64,000 bases of DNA from Lysinibacillus cavernae (GCF_009724685.1 NZ_WMEF01000004.1:186001-250000); one strand, 5' to 3'; counted from the first letter of the stretch, positions 1 to 8,099 are shown. Notes: generated from the letters alone by a model not told the origin. Made by a program: numbers and translations.

Positions 1-399
1 CAAATATATATTGGTGGGAACGAAAATCGATTAAAGCAAGTATTTATGAATTTGATTAAAAATGCAATGGAATCCATGAATAATGGTGGTACGATTACCG
101 TTGAAATAGCGACAAATGATTGTGCGATTGTTGAACTTATGATTAAAGATGAAGGTGTTGGCATGGACAGCACGACACTTCAAAACCTATTCCAACCTTT
201 TTACACGACCAAATCAACAGGGACAGGACTGGGCCTTGCTTTCGTGAAAAAGGTTATCGAAGAGCATGATGGTGTAATAGGTGTTAATAGTGAATTACAG
301 AAGGGGACATGCTTCCATCTGCAGTTTCCAATTTACACATTTAATCAAATGGATACAATGGAAGTATCCACAAAAGATTCTGCTTATTTAGTAACATAA
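1..399 (+). CDS. Sensor histidine kinase, C-terminal ATPase part (5'-truncated by window)
   Basis: The frame is open from base 1, so only the last 132 residues are visible. They form a HATPase_c domain: an N box (NRLKQVFMNLIKNAMES), a G1 box (DEGVGM), an F box (PFYTTKSTGTGLGL, merging into G2) and a final beta strand. The NLIKNAME form of the N box and the compact end resemble the sporulation kinases KinA-KinE of Bacillus, which feed phosphate to Spo0F. A tail of about 20 residues follows the domain. The sensor part and His box lie outside the window, so the signal and the partner regulator cannot be named. It is probably a phosphorelay or orphan kinase, since no response regulator follows. 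Confidence 0.9.
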   Translation, partial: QIYIGGNENRLKQVFMNLIKNAMESMNNGGTITVEIATNDCAIVELMIKDEGVGMDSTTLQNLFQPFYTTKSTGTGLGLAFVKKVIEEHDGVIGVNSELQKGTCFHLQFPIYTFNQMDTMEVSTKDSAYLVT

Positions 400-456
400 A
401 TAGAGTAAAAATGGTTGCATGATTTACAACAAAACCCTCTAAATCATATAATGCTT

Positions 457-486
457 TTGACAATGCTTTTCTAATATCGCTATAAT
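457..486 (+). promoter_or_regulatory. Sigma-A-type promoter for the MarR gene
   Basis: TTGACA at 457-462 and TATAAT at 481-486 are both perfect consensus hexamers, separated by 18 bp. The start codon of the MarR-type gene is 36 bp downstream of the -10 box. This is read directly from sequence. Confidence 0.75.
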
Positions 487-521
487 GTCATGTATAAAGA
501 GCGAAGTGAGAGGAAAAGAAT

Positions 522-968
522 ATGACGTCAGAAGATCTAAAACAATCTTTAAAATTATATATTGTATTATCACGTGCATTGAAAGCAATCAATGAGACAA
601 CACATCAAGTATTTCAGCATAATGGTTTAAACCCAACTGAATTTGCTGTTCTAGAGCTTCTCTATCATAAGGGGAGACAGCCATTACAGCAGATTGGCAA
701 TAAAATTTTGCTAGCTAGTGGGTCTATTACGTATGTCATTGATAAGCTTGAAAAGAGAGGCTATTTATTACGTGTGTCTTGTCCTGCGGATCGTCGTGTT
801 ACATATGCAGAAATCACTGAGGAAGGTGAAGCATTTATGGGAGAATTATTCCCAAAACACGAGCAGCATTTGCATGAATTAATGAGTGTACTATCACCAG
901 AAGAAAAAGAACAAGCTATTACGTTATTAAAGAAAATAGGTCTTTCTATCAAGGATTTATCTTATTAA
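522..968 (+). CDS. MarR family transcriptional regulator
   Basis: A 148-residue protein of normal MarR length. The central winged-helix region (about 35-105) carries the family pattern: FAVLELLYHKG, then QQIGNKILLASGSITYVIDKLEKRGYLLR as the recognition helix and wing entry, then CPADRRVTYAEITEEG as the wing. The ends are helical and would form the dimer interface. Such proteins usually repress a nearby exporter or redox gene and are released by phenols, oxidants or organic peroxides. Here the gene stands alone behind a perfect promoter and ends in a strong terminator, so the target is not evident. One Cys (in the wing, CPADRR) could sense redox, but this is inference. Confidence 0.9.
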   Translation: MTSEDLKQSLKLYIVLSRALKAINETTHQVFQHNGLNPTEFAVLELLYHKGRQPLQQIGNKILLASGSITYVIDKLEKRGYLLRVSCPADRRVTYAEITEEGEAFMGELFPKHEQHLHELMSVLSPEEKEQAITLLKKIGLSIKDLSY

Positions 969-1003
969 AAAAGTTGTCTCATTGATTTGAGACGACTTTT
1001 TTA
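967..1003 (+). terminator. Rho-independent terminator after the MarR gene
   Basis: AAGTTGTCTCA, a short loop, TGAGACGACTT, then a T run form a clear stem-loop that starts at the stop codon. Confidence 0.8.
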
Positions 1004-1013
1004 TGCTGTAAAT

Positions 1014-1052
1014 AAAAGGACTATAGACATGATAATGTCTACAGTCCTTTTG
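1014..1052 (-). terminator. Terminator of the lipoprotein gene
   Basis: The inverted repeat AAAAGGACT(A)TAGACAT / ATGTCTA(C)AGTCCTTTT lies just past the stop of the minus-strand lipoprotein gene. With the adjacent MarR terminator it insulates two converging units. Confidence 0.7.
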
Positions 1053-1058
1053 GTTTTA

Positions 1059-1748
1059 CTATTTTTTAGAGATAGTTGCTGCCATGTTAAGCATAGCATC
1101 TGTTAAATCTTGTTCATCATTATCGTGAATTGTTAATTTTGTAATGAGTCCATCTTTTTCAAAAACAACCCCAATTACTTTCTCTGTGTCAAAGTCTACA
1201 ACATAACCCTCAATATTTTGAGCATCCTTGATTGCAGCTAATTCATCAGTAGTTAAAGCTACTGTTTCACCCACAGCATTCATATAATCTTGCATGGTTG
1301 TTTTTACTTCATCAAAGCTCGATTGTGAAGATTCAATTGTTTCAATACGCATAAACACTTCATCATCATTATTAGACACTAACATGTCTCTACCTGGCTC
1401 TTCTTGTGTCAGTGTAAATCCTGGAAGCTGTTGTAGTTTGTAGCTTTGATCAACACTTTCAGATTCAGTTGCCTTTTCGGTTTTATCTTCACCTTTTTGT
1501 ACGTATTTCACATCTTGTTGTGGCTGTTTAGAAGCGTCCTCTGTATTTGTATCATTTGATGCAGGAGTATCTTCTTCCTCTTGTGATTCACCTGCTGTTT
1601 CATCTCCAGATGGTTTTTGATCAGCACCAGTATTTGATGGCTCATTTTGTTGAGCATCTGAATCCCCTGTTTTATCAGAGGTATTACAACCTACAACTAA
1701 TACGGCTGTTAGTAATAATGCAAGAATAGAAAATAATTTTTTTTGCAT
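1059..1748 (-). CDS. Putative lipoprotein, function unknown
   Basis: A 229-residue secreted lipoprotein. The N-terminus has two Lys, a hydrophobic stretch and a lipobox ending VVGC, giving Cys21 as the likely lipidated residue. Residues about 22-90 are a low-complexity Asp/Glu/Gln/Ser/Thr linker. A folded domain of about 130 residues follows, with alternating strands and helices (LPGFTLTQEEPGRDMLVSNNDDEVFMRIE; ending TDAMLNMAATISKK). I do not recognise the domain by name. Similar Lys-start, acidic-linker lipoproteins are common in Bacillaceae. The ribosome-binding site AAGGAGGG fits the start at 1748. It probably faces the cell wall on the outer leaflet of the membrane. Confidence 0.8.
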   Translation of the reverse strand: MQKKLFSILALLLTAVLVVGCNTSDKTGDSDAQQNEPSNTGADQKPSGDETAGESQEEEDTPASNDTNTEDASKQPQQDVKYVQKGEDKTEKATESESVDQSYKLQQLPGFTLTQEEPGRDMLVSNNDDEVFMRIETIESSQSSFDEVKTTMQDYMNAVGETVALTTDELAAIKDAQNIEGYVVDFDTEKVIGVVFEKDGLITKLTIHDNDEQDLTDAMLNMAATISKK

Positions 1749-1809
1749 AAAAAACCCTCCTTTTCTAAATTAAACGTTAATGAAGCTAAAATGTTTCCAA
1801 ATAATAATG

Positions 1810-2427
1810 TTATGATGTTAAAGGCAACACTAAAAATAATAATAGTACAAAAACGACATGAGCTACAATAACAAGTGGCATACTTTTTTTCCACTCATAT
1901 ATGAAGCCCCAAATAATACTTGTAACAAGTGCAGCAATTACACCAAGAATAAAACCACTTAGGGCAATTGAAATAGCACATAATACAGCGGTAACTATGA
2001 CAGCCAACGTTGGACGCATAAAGCGTTTTAACTGCTGTTGGATATAACCACGCCAAAATAGTTCCTCACCAATGGCAACGATGAAAACGAGTAAAACATA
2101 GTGCCAAATATTTTGTGGTCCATAGTTTGTTAAAAATTTTTGAACGGATTGTACTAAATTATTATTAATATATGGAGCGAGCCAGTAACCGAAGCGAATA
2201 ACACCATATGTGATGGTACCGTATCCAATACCAAAGAGTAAAAATTGCCATGTGGGTAGTTGATCTTCAATTGAGCCAGCTAAGATGGCAATGGCAATAC
2301 ATACTAGTAAAGTAAATGCATACATGTACCAAAATACTGCTTGGTTAGCAAAGGTAAAAGCAAGCATGCCATAAACGAATAATAAAGAAAGGAGAAAAAG
2401 TATTGTTTGTTTCGAATTTGTTAGCAT
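1810..2427 (-). CDS. CPBP (Abi)-family-like membrane protein, possibly catalytically degenerate
   Basis: A 205-residue polytopic membrane protein with about six hydrophobic segments. The motif GEELFWRGYIQQQL matches motif 1 (EExxxR) of the CPBP intramembrane protease family (CAAX proteases and bacteriocin-processing enzymes). The two later His motifs are weak. The segment where FxxxH is expected reads CAISIALSGF and has no His, and the third motif keeps its His (VIVAHVVFV) but not the usual Asn. It may therefore be an inactive or divergent member. I chose the start at 2427 because GGAGGT lies 5 bases upstream. The longer frame to 2475 would begin inside the neighbouring terminator and has no ribosome-binding site. 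Confidence 0.75.
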   Translation of the reverse strand: MLTNSKQTILFLLSLLFVYGMLAFTFANQAVFWYMYAFTLLVCIAIAILAGSIEDQLPTWQFLLFGIGYGTITYGVIRFGYWLAPYINNNLVQSVQKFLTNYGPQNIWHYVLLVFIVAIGEELFWRGYIQQQLKRFMRPTLAVIVTAVLCAISIALSGFILGVIAALVTSIIWGFIYEWKKSMPLVIVAHVVFVLLLFLVLPLTS

Positions 2428-2452
2428 ATTCGACCTCCATACTTTAATTTTA

Positions 2453-2497
2453 TCAAAAAAAAAGGCCCTTATCATCTATTAAGATAAAAAGGGACTA
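2453..2497 (-). terminator. Terminator after ykvS
   Basis: On the minus strand CCCTTTTTATC and GATAAGGG form an imperfect stem followed by a long T run. It lies between the stop of the YkvS-like gene and the start of the CPBP-like gene. Confidence 0.55.
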
Positions 2498-2506
2498 TTC
2501 AGACTA

Positions 2507-2695
2507 TTAAGCTTCATTAGTATATAAAATTTTATAACGTTTATGATTGACGACCGTTTTCTCTTCAATTTCAAGGGAATCAAAATTCTCCATATATGTT
2601 AAATTAACGATTACCGAATTTTCATTTACCTTTTCAACAATACCTTGGAGACCATTTTTAAATTCGATAATATTTCCAACTTCAGCTATTTTCAC
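2507..2695 (-). CDS. ykvS: YkvS-like small protein (DUF2187)
   Basis: A 62-residue protein that starts VGNIIEFKNGLQGIVEKVNENSVIVNLTYMENF and ends with HKRYKIL. This is the pattern of the Bacillus YkvS/DUF2187 family, a small all-beta KOW/SH3-like fold. The biochemical role is unknown. It stands alone with its own terminator and a good ribosome-binding site (AAGGAGCTGACTG) ahead of the start. Identification is from memory of the family. Confidence 0.7.
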   Translation of the reverse strand: MKIAEVGNIIEFKNGLQGIVEKVNENSVIVNLTYMENFDSLEIEEKTVVNHKRYKILYTNEA

Positions 2696-2819
2696 AGACA
2701 GTCAGCTCCTTCATCGACTAATAATATACAGTTTGCATGAAAAATTGGTAAACGTAAAGCTTTTTTTAAATAATTCATAATTTATTACACAAAAGTTTAA
2801 AAAGAAAGGAATAAAACAA

Positions 2820-3008
2820 ATGGAAAAATACGAAAATATGCTTAAACAATTACAAAACGGGGAAATAGAAAGCATCGAAATTCAAAAGGAAGAATTTTAT
2901 GAATTTCGTGAAATACTAGTAAAGCATCCTTTATTTAAACATTATAGGGGTGAGGCCAAGCAAAATGGGAGGATTATATATACTTATACTGAAATTCCAA
3001 GAAGTTAA
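2820..3008 (+). CDS. Conserved small protein of unknown function
   Basis: A 62-residue, charged protein with AAAGGA nine bases before the ATG. It begins with a helical Leu/Glu-rich segment (EKYENMLKQLQNGEIESIEI), then EEFYEFREILVKHPLFKHYRGEAKQNGRIIYTY and a PRS end. Short Bacillaceae proteins with this shape are, from memory, sometimes labelled abortive phage infection protein. I know of no evidence for that role and nothing here supports it. No membrane segment, Cys or obvious catalytic residues are present. Confidence 0.65.
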   Translation: MEKYENMLKQLQNGEIESIEIQKEEFYEFREILVKHPLFKHYRGEAKQNGRIIYTYTEIPRS

Positions 3009-3100
3009 TTTGTCGAACATTGTCGTAAGTTAATGCTGTAAGTAATGAAATATAAATGTATAATAATGGTATGATTATTTGTGTGTGGAGGGTTGTATGA

Positions 3101-3277
3101 ATGGTCAATCTACTCTTGAAACAAATGGAACAAACTCGTGAGATGATGATTCGCTCAGGTTTAGAAAACGGGTTACAAAATGCAAAAACCATTCAACTGA
3201 GTCGCAGATTAGATCAGTTAATGAATACTTATTATAGACAGATGGCATTTGAAGAAGAAAAAGACCGAGAAAACTAA
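3101..3277 (+). CDS. Spo0E-like sporulation regulatory protein (aspartyl-phosphate phosphatase)
   Basis: A 58-codon ORF, GGAGGG 8 bases before ATG. The product has two predicted helices (NLLLKQMEQTREMMIRSGLE, then KTIQLSRRLDQLMNTYYRQM) joined by a short turn. The second carries the Spo0E-family signature SxxLD (here SRRLD) followed by a hydrophobic residue and Tyr. Family members dephosphorylate Spo0A-P and so delay or block sporulation. The length and two-helix hairpin are as expected. TATAAT at 3059-3064 could be its -10 box. A second ATG at 3097 is in another frame and stops after 14 codons. Which response regulator it acts on cannot be told. Confidence 0.8.
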   Translation: MVNLLLKQMEQTREMMIRSGLENGLQNAKTIQLSRRLDQLMNTYYRQMAFEEEKDREN

Positions 3278-3387
3278 ACGATTGTTCCAGTATTCAGAGT
3301 AAAAAACATTTTAAAATATATGTTTAAAATGCATTTCATTGGGGAATAACTTACTAAGAACACAGCAACATTCTCATTTCCCCCTTT

Positions 3388-3424
3388 AGAGCAGTGATCC
3401 CCCAATCACTAGCTCTCTTTTTTT
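3388..3424 (+). terminator. Rho-independent terminator after the Spo0E-like gene
   Basis: AGAGCAGTGAT, a 6-base C-rich loop, ATCACTAGCTCT and a T-rich tract form a strong hairpin. The 3278-3566 interval otherwise shows only AT-rich sequence. Confidence 0.75.
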
Positions 3425-3566
3425 GCTTATTCCGTATATATGCCATACATAAAAAATTTAGTACAAGTTGTGGGAAGAATTTGAATTATTTTATTCATTC
3501 CCCTAAACTGAAAAGGTAAAGAGTTAATTAGAAGGCATACATTTAATAACAAAGGGGCATGTACAT

Positions 3567-4433
3567 ATGACAAAAAAACGTATTGCATTTATTGGAACTG
3601 GCGTGATGGGAGCTAGTATAGTGAAACATCTATTGAAAAATGGTCATGATGTAACCGTGTATACTCGTACGAAAGAAAAGGCAGAAGCACTTGTGACATT
3701 GGGAGCATCTTGGGCAAGCTCGCCAGCAGAGGCATTTAGAAATCATGAAATTGCCTTTACAATGGTTGGTTATCCTTCCGATGTTGAAGAGGTATATTTG
3801 GGGCAAAATGGACTTTTTCAAACAGCCGAACAAGGCAACATTGTCATTGATATGACAACTTCAGAGCCATCCTTGGCAAAGAAAATTTATGAGCATGCAC
3901 AATCAATCGGTGTGGAGGCTTTAGACGCACCTGTTTCAGGTGGTGATATCGGTGCACAAAATGGCACGTTGTCTATTATGATTGGTGGCGATCAAGATAC
4001 ATATGATAAGACATTGCCGATTTTGAAGCATTTTGGGGAGAATATTGTTTATCAAGGTGAAGCAGGTGCTGGGCAGCATACAAAGATGTGCAATCAAATT
4101 GTCATTGCCTCAGGTATGATTGGGGTGTGCGAATCGCTCGCCTATGGTCTAAAGGCAGGATTGGATTTACCAACGGTATTACAATCTATATCGTCGGGTG
4201 CAGCTGGATCTTGGTCTTTAAGTAATTTAGCACCTCGTATGATCAAAGAAGATGTCGCACCAGGCTTTTATATCAAACATTTTGTAAAGGATATGAAAAT
4301 AGCTTTAGATGAATCAAATAAAATGGGTATCACTTTACCTGGGCTAGCATTAGCCTATGAAATGTATGAAAAACTGATCGAGGAAGGCTACGGTGATAAT
4401 GGTACGCAGGCTCTTCTAAAGTATTATAAATAG
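3567..4433 (+). CDS. NAD(P)-dependent beta-hydroxyacid dehydrogenase (3-hydroxyisobutyrate dehydrogenase family)
   Basis: A 288-residue protein of the usual length for the family. The Rossmann motif FIGTGVMGASIVKHLLKNGH (about 6-25) binds the nucleotide, with YTRTKEKAEAL after strand 2; the Thr-Arg there favours NADP over NAD. The substrate motif DAPVSGGDIGAQNGTLSIMIGG is intact. The catalytic Lys lies in GAGQHTKMCNQ. Relatives reduce or oxidise 3-hydroxyisobutyrate, tartronate semialdehyde or succinic semialdehyde; the true substrate cannot be read from sequence. It is monocistronic, bounded by terminators, and is a distant paralogue of the gene at 14735. Confidence 0.85.
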   Translation: MTKKRIAFIGTGVMGASIVKHLLKNGHDVTVYTRTKEKAEALVTLGASWASSPAEAFRNHEIAFTMVGYPSDVEEVYLGQNGLFQTAEQGNIVIDMTTSEPSLAKKIYEHAQSIGVEALDAPVSGGDIGAQNGTLSIMIGGDQDTYDKTLPILKHFGENIVYQGEAGAGQHTKMCNQIVIASGMIGVCESLAYGLKAGLDLPTVLQSISSGAAGSWSLSNLAPRMIKEDVAPGFYIKHFVKDMKIALDESNKMGITLPGLALAYEMYEKLIEEGYGDNGTQALLKYYK

Positions 4434-4448
4434 ATAGCAATAGAATGA

Positions 4449-4490
4449 AACCTGAAGCATCTTCATTTCTGAGGAGACTTCAGGTTTTTT
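4449..4490 (+). terminator. Terminator between the dehydrogenase and doxX genes
   Basis: AACCTGAAG and CTTCAGGTT with a T run on the plus strand. It lies between two converging genes. Confidence 0.75.
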
Positions 4491-4493
4491 GAT

Positions 4494-4886
4494 TTATTCT
4501 TTACCAAAAAGTTGAGAATCTAAGGAGAAGCTAGATGCCCCCGCGAGAGCAAAGTATAGAGCTATAGCTCCTAATGCTAAATCTAACTCATAACCAGCCA
4601 ATCCATCAGCTCCGATAAAGCCAATGCTAAGCTTTGCTGTAAAGATAGCAACAATCATTGTAATTGTCAGTAAAGCACCAAAAATTCTTGTCGCTAATCC
4701 TAAAATAAGAGCAATTCCGCCAACTAATTCAATAATCGCAACGATATACGCCATAAACCCTGGTATACCTAGACTATCAAAGAAGTCAGCAGTGTAGCTG
4801 ATTCCGCCTTGGAATTTTTGAAAACCATGTACTGTAAAAATAATGCCGAGAACGACACGTAAAATAGTTGAACCAATATTTTGCAT
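4494..4886 (-). CDS. DoxX family membrane protein
   Basis: A 130-residue protein with four hydrophobic segments. The family start is visible: LRVVLGIIFTVHGFQKFQGG, then a loop and AYIVAIIELVGGIALILGL. The Glu in IIELVGG and the HGFQK stretch are typical of DoxX/DoxD proteins. These are linked in some bacteria to redox, thiosulfate or quinone chemistry, but the function is unsettled. The gene is divergent from an HxlR-type regulator, an arrangement common when HxlR proteins control quinone- or aldehyde-response genes. Start supported by AAAGGAG ahead of the ATG. Confidence 0.85.
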   Translation of the reverse strand: MQNIGSTILRVVLGIIFTVHGFQKFQGGISYTADFFDSLGIPGFMAYIVAIIELVGGIALILGLATRIFGALLTITMIVAIFTAKLSIGFIGADGLAGYELDLALGAIALYFALAGASSFSLDSQLFGKE

Positions 4887-4890
4887 AATT

Positions 4891-4964
4891 AAGTAACTCC
4901 TTTTCTTTAACTTACATTTCGTAACTTAGTTTATTTTTAAAAATAACTTTTGTCAAGTAACTTA
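4891..4964. promoter_or_regulatory. Repeated GTAACT(TA) motifs in the doxX-hxlR divergent region
   Basis: GTAACT occurs at 4893-4898, 4921-4926 and 4957-4962. A related TAACTTA lies near 4908, and a perfect palindrome TTATTTTTAAAAATAA spans 4931-4946. Repeats in a short divergent region beside an HxlR gene suggest operator sites. The binding claim is inference. Confidence 0.4.
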
Positions 4965-5041
4965 ATGTATTTTAAGAACTGATTTTTCAAAAAAAGTGAT
5001 ATACTCTTAAATAAGAACTAATAACAAAGGAGACTAGTAAA

Positions 5042-5362
5042 TTGGATCAAAAAAATATTTGTCCACGATTTGAAAAGGCACTTATGATATTGAATCATCG
5101 TTGGAATACCTTGCTTATTTATCAGTTGCTAGATGGTCCACAACGCTATTCAACCATTAAAAATCAGTTGAGTATTAGTAGTCGTGTGTTAACAGAACGA
5201 TTAAAGGAATTAGAGACTGAGCAAATCGTGTTACGTACAGTTATTCCTTCTACACCAGTCATTATTGAGTATGAGCTTACAGAAAAAGGATATGCTATCG
5301 CACCTGTGCTAAAAGCAATTGAACAATGGTCTTCTGATTGGGTAACGATTACCGAAGAATGA
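5042..5362 (+). CDS. HxlR family transcriptional regulator
   Basis: A 106-residue winged-helix protein. The HxlR pattern is clear: CPRFEKALMILNHRWNTLLIYQLLDGPQRYSTIK, then SISSRVLTERLKELE as the recognition helix, then a wing (VIPSTPVIIEYELTEKG). The N-terminal Cys8 is the position used as a redox or aldehyde sensor in several relatives (YodB, HxlR, HypR). Translation starts at TTG, 9 bases after AAAGGAG. It is divergent from doxX, which is its most likely target. A terminator follows at once. Confidence 0.9.
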   Translation: MDQKNICPRFEKALMILNHRWNTLLIYQLLDGPQRYSTIKNQLSISSRVLTERLKELETEQIVLRTVIPSTPVIIEYELTEKGYAIAPVLKAIEQWSSDWVTITEE

Positions 5363-5365
5363 TAA

Positions 5366-5403
5366 AAAAGATATTCAGGCGAGGGGGCTTGAATATCTTT
5401 TTC
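5366..5403 (+). terminator. Terminator after the HxlR gene
   Basis: AAAGATATTCA and TTGAATATCTTT flank a G-rich loop, followed by a T tract. Confidence 0.75.
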
Positions 5404-5644
5404 ACTTTCTTGGGGGAGTGATTGGTGAGGACCCCCATTTATCTTGATTCAGCAAAAGTTATTTGTACCGAAAGCGAAGCGTCAGTAGGAATTACACCGT
5501 GGGAGAATTGATTGGCCATTTAGTAGTTATGTTTCAGTTGAATTACTGATATATTGTAAATAATATTAATTTTCTTTAAAAAAAGGTATTTTTTATTACA
5601 GAGAGAAATTAATTGATTATTATAGAGAATGGAGGGAGGGTTTT

Positions 5645-6967
5645 ATGAAGAAAGGTACAGCAATAGACGTACAACATCGAAGTCAGTTAGCAATTTATTT
5701 ATCACTGCCAATACTTTCATGGGCATTTTATGATTTTGCGAATACAATTTTTTCTTCTAATATAAATACTATTTTTTTCCCGTTTTACCTGGATGAAGTT
5801 TTAGGCACGAATGAAGTCATGCAACAGGTAGCGAGCACTTTTATATCCTACGCTAATGCCCTTGCAAGCTTATTGCTAGTTATTTTTTCACCTCTTTTTG
5901 GTGTATGGATTGATAACACAGGCTATAAAAAGAGGTTTATTGTATGGTTTGCATCCATTTCCATTCTTTTTACGTTTATGATGGGGATATTTGCAAATCT
6001 ACAGACGACAAGCAATTACGCAGGAGTGCCGCTTAGTTTGTTTTTGGTAGTCGCAAGTTTTGTGATTGCAAAATTTTTCTTTAACTCAAGTCTAGTATTC
6101 TACGATTCCATGATGGGAGATTTAGGGACAAAAGAAGAGATGCCGTTAATCTCAGGTTATGGCGTTGCAATTGGGTATCTTGGTACACTTTTTGGATTAC
6201 TTGTCTATTTGTATGTTGGTAACAGTGATTTTCATCGAGCATTTATTCCAACTGCTATCTTGTACTTATTATTTTCATTGCCATTATTTTTAATTAATAA
6301 AGATACACCAATCCCAAAATCACAGAGGAAGTCTTTAAAATTTTTAGATGGTTATAAAGAAATCATTCAAACATTTAAGGACATGAAACAATATAAAGCG
6401 ATCTTTACTTTTATGATTGCTTATTTCTTTTTAAATGACGCCATTGCTACAACGATTGCCATGATGGCTGTTTATGCTACAGCAATTGTCGGCTTTAGTT
6501 CAGGACAATTTATCGTTCTTTACTTGGTCTCTACCGTATCAACAATTATTGGATCTCTTGCATTTGGCTATATTACGAAATCCATAGGAGCTAAACGTGC
6601 CATTACGATTGTAGCACTTATTATGATTGTCGCTTTAGTGTTTGCAGTTTTTGCAACAGCTCAATGGATGTTCTGGCTTGCTGGTAGTCTTTTTGGTATA
6701 TCTCTCGGGTCTATGTGGGTGACATCTAGGACTTATATAATTGAATTATCACCAAACGAGAAACGCGGGCAATTTTTTGGCCTGTTTGCTTTTTCAGGTA
6801 AAGTATCATCTATTATCGGACCAGCTGTATACGGAACGGTTACATTGTGGATGAAGGATTATGGTACGCTAGCTAGTCGTGTCGCCTTATCCACTTTGAT
6901 TGTTATGACAGTAATCGGCCTATTGGTACATCTAAAAGTTAATGATAAAAATGGAAATAGCAAGTAG
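5645..6967 (+). CDS. MFS transporter, Atg22/UMF1-like
   Basis: A 440-residue integral membrane protein with about twelve hydrophobic segments. The N-terminal ILSWAFYDFANTIFSSNINTIFFPFYL is the hallmark of the Atg22-like (UMF1) branch of the major facilitator superfamily. Its yeast member exports amino acids from the vacuole. Bacterial members are mostly uncharacterised. A central loop (about 215-240, KDTPIPKSQRKSLKFLDGYKEI) separates the two halves. GVWIDNTGYKKRF in the loop after TM3 resembles the MFS A-motif. The substrate is unknown. GGAGGGAGGG lies just ahead of the ATG. It appears monocistronic. Confidence 0.85.
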   Translation: MKKGTAIDVQHRSQLAIYLSLPILSWAFYDFANTIFSSNINTIFFPFYLDEVLGTNEVMQQVASTFISYANALASLLLVIFSPLFGVWIDNTGYKKRFIVWFASISILFTFMMGIFANLQTTSNYAGVPLSLFLVVASFVIAKFFFNSSLVFYDSMMGDLGTKEEMPLISGYGVAIGYLGTLFGLLVYLYVGNSDFHRAFIPTAILYLLFSLPLFLINKDTPIPKSQRKSLKFLDGYKEIIQTFKDMKQYKAIFTFMIAYFFLNDAIATTIAMMAVYATAIVGFSSGQFIVLYLVSTVSTIIGSLAFGYITKSIGAKRAITIVALIMIVALVFAVFATAQWMFWLAGSLFGISLGSMWVTSRTYIIELSPNEKRGQFFGLFAFSGKVSSIIGPAVYGTVTLWMKDYGTLASRVALSTLIVMTVIGLLVHLKVNDKNGNSK

Positions 6968-7032
6968 GAGAAATGTATTGCCTATGATACAATTGAATTA
7001 TAAATAGATATAGAGAAAGGAGCGGGGTTGCA

Positions 7033-7935
7033 TTGGAACATAAAGGCATATTATTAGAAAGTGGCACGAATGAGCTAGAGATCGTTGAATTTGAAGTAGC
7101 CAACAATAAATTCGGCATTAATGTTATTAAAGTAAAAGAAATTATTCAACCGATACCAGTAACATTTATCCCACACGCGCACCCGCATGTAGAAGGAATC
7201 ATTCAATTACGAGGTGAAGTATTACCGGTTGTTGATATGCTGCGAGTATTAGGAATTCAAGGAGCGGAACGTAATCCACAACAAAAATATATTGTTGCTG
7301 AATTTAATAAACAACGTGTCGTTTTCCATGTAGATAATGTGACACAAATCCATCGTATTTCCTGGAATCAAATTGAAAAGCCTTCTGATATGTATCAAGG
7401 TGGGACATCACAAGTAATTGGTGTTATAAAGCAAAATGAACAAATGATTCTATTACTAGATTTTGAAAGAATCATGGTGGATATTAATCCTGAATCAGGA
7501 ATTAGTGTGGAGTCTGTTAAAAAGCTTGGCAAACGTGAGCGCACTGGAAAACGTATTTTAATTGCAGAAGATTCACCATTATTACGCAAGTTATTATTCG
7601 ACACGATGAGTGAAGCTGGTTATGACAATGTTGAATTCTTTGAAAATGGCCGCGATGCTTATGAATACTTAGAAGGAATTGCGAAGAGTGGTAGTGATAT
7701 TGCTGAGCATATTCAATTGGTGGTAACTGATATTGAAATGCCGCAAATGGATGGACATCATTTGACACGAAAAATCAAAGAGCATCCTGATCTTCAGAAG
7801 CTTCCTGTTATTATTTTCTCTAGTCTAATTACGGATGATCTTCGTCATAAAGGCGATCAAGTAGGAGCAGAGGATCAAATTAGTAAGCCAGAAATTGCAG
7901 AGCTCATTTTACGTGTTGACCAACTTATTCTGTAA
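7033..7935 (+). CDS. cheV: Chemotaxis coupling protein CheV (CheW-REC fusion)
   Basis: A 300-residue two-domain protein. Residues about 13-155 are a CheW-like domain (EIVEFEVANNKFGINVIKVKEII; LRGEVLPVVDM). Residues about 173-300 are a receiver domain with the acidic pair in AEDS, the phospho-acceptor Asp233 in VVTDIEMPQMDG, Ser in IIFSS and Lys in QISKPE. CheV couples receptors to the CheA kinase and adapts by phosphorylation in flagellated Bacillaceae. Translation starts at TTG, 10 bases after AAAGGAG. It stands alone with a terminator, as in B. subtilis. Confidence 0.93.
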   Translation: MEHKGILLESGTNELEIVEFEVANNKFGINVIKVKEIIQPIPVTFIPHAHPHVEGIIQLRGEVLPVVDMLRVLGIQGAERNPQQKYIVAEFNKQRVVFHVDNVTQIHRISWNQIEKPSDMYQGGTSQVIGVIKQNEQMILLLDFERIMVDINPESGISVESVKKLGKRERTGKRILIAEDSPLLRKLLFDTMSEAGYDNVEFFENGRDAYEYLEGIAKSGSDIAEHIQLVVTDIEMPQMDGHHLTRKIKEHPDLQKLPVIIFSSLITDDLRHKGDQVGAEDQISKPEIAELILRVDQLIL

Positions 7936-8005
7936 AATGGTTATGGCTTACATGATACTTCACAATTTTAATAACGGGTATCCTGAAAGTATAAATATAT
8001 GAAAG

Positions 8006-8042
8006 AAAAGTCGGATGCCATAAGAGGTACCGACTTTTTTGT
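8006..8042 (+). terminator. Terminator after cheV
   Basis: AAAAGTCGG and CCGACTTTTTT around a 15-base loop. Confidence 0.8.
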
Positions 8043-8099
8043 ATAGGTCCACATATTATGAACAAAATAAATTGAAGATGCTTGTAAGGATGTGATTAT

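Noticed and set aside
5404..5644. Motif CCGAAAGCGAAGCG in the spacer ahead of the MFS gene as a dispersed repeat
   Set aside because: Only one copy seen in this window, so repeat status cannot be supported here.
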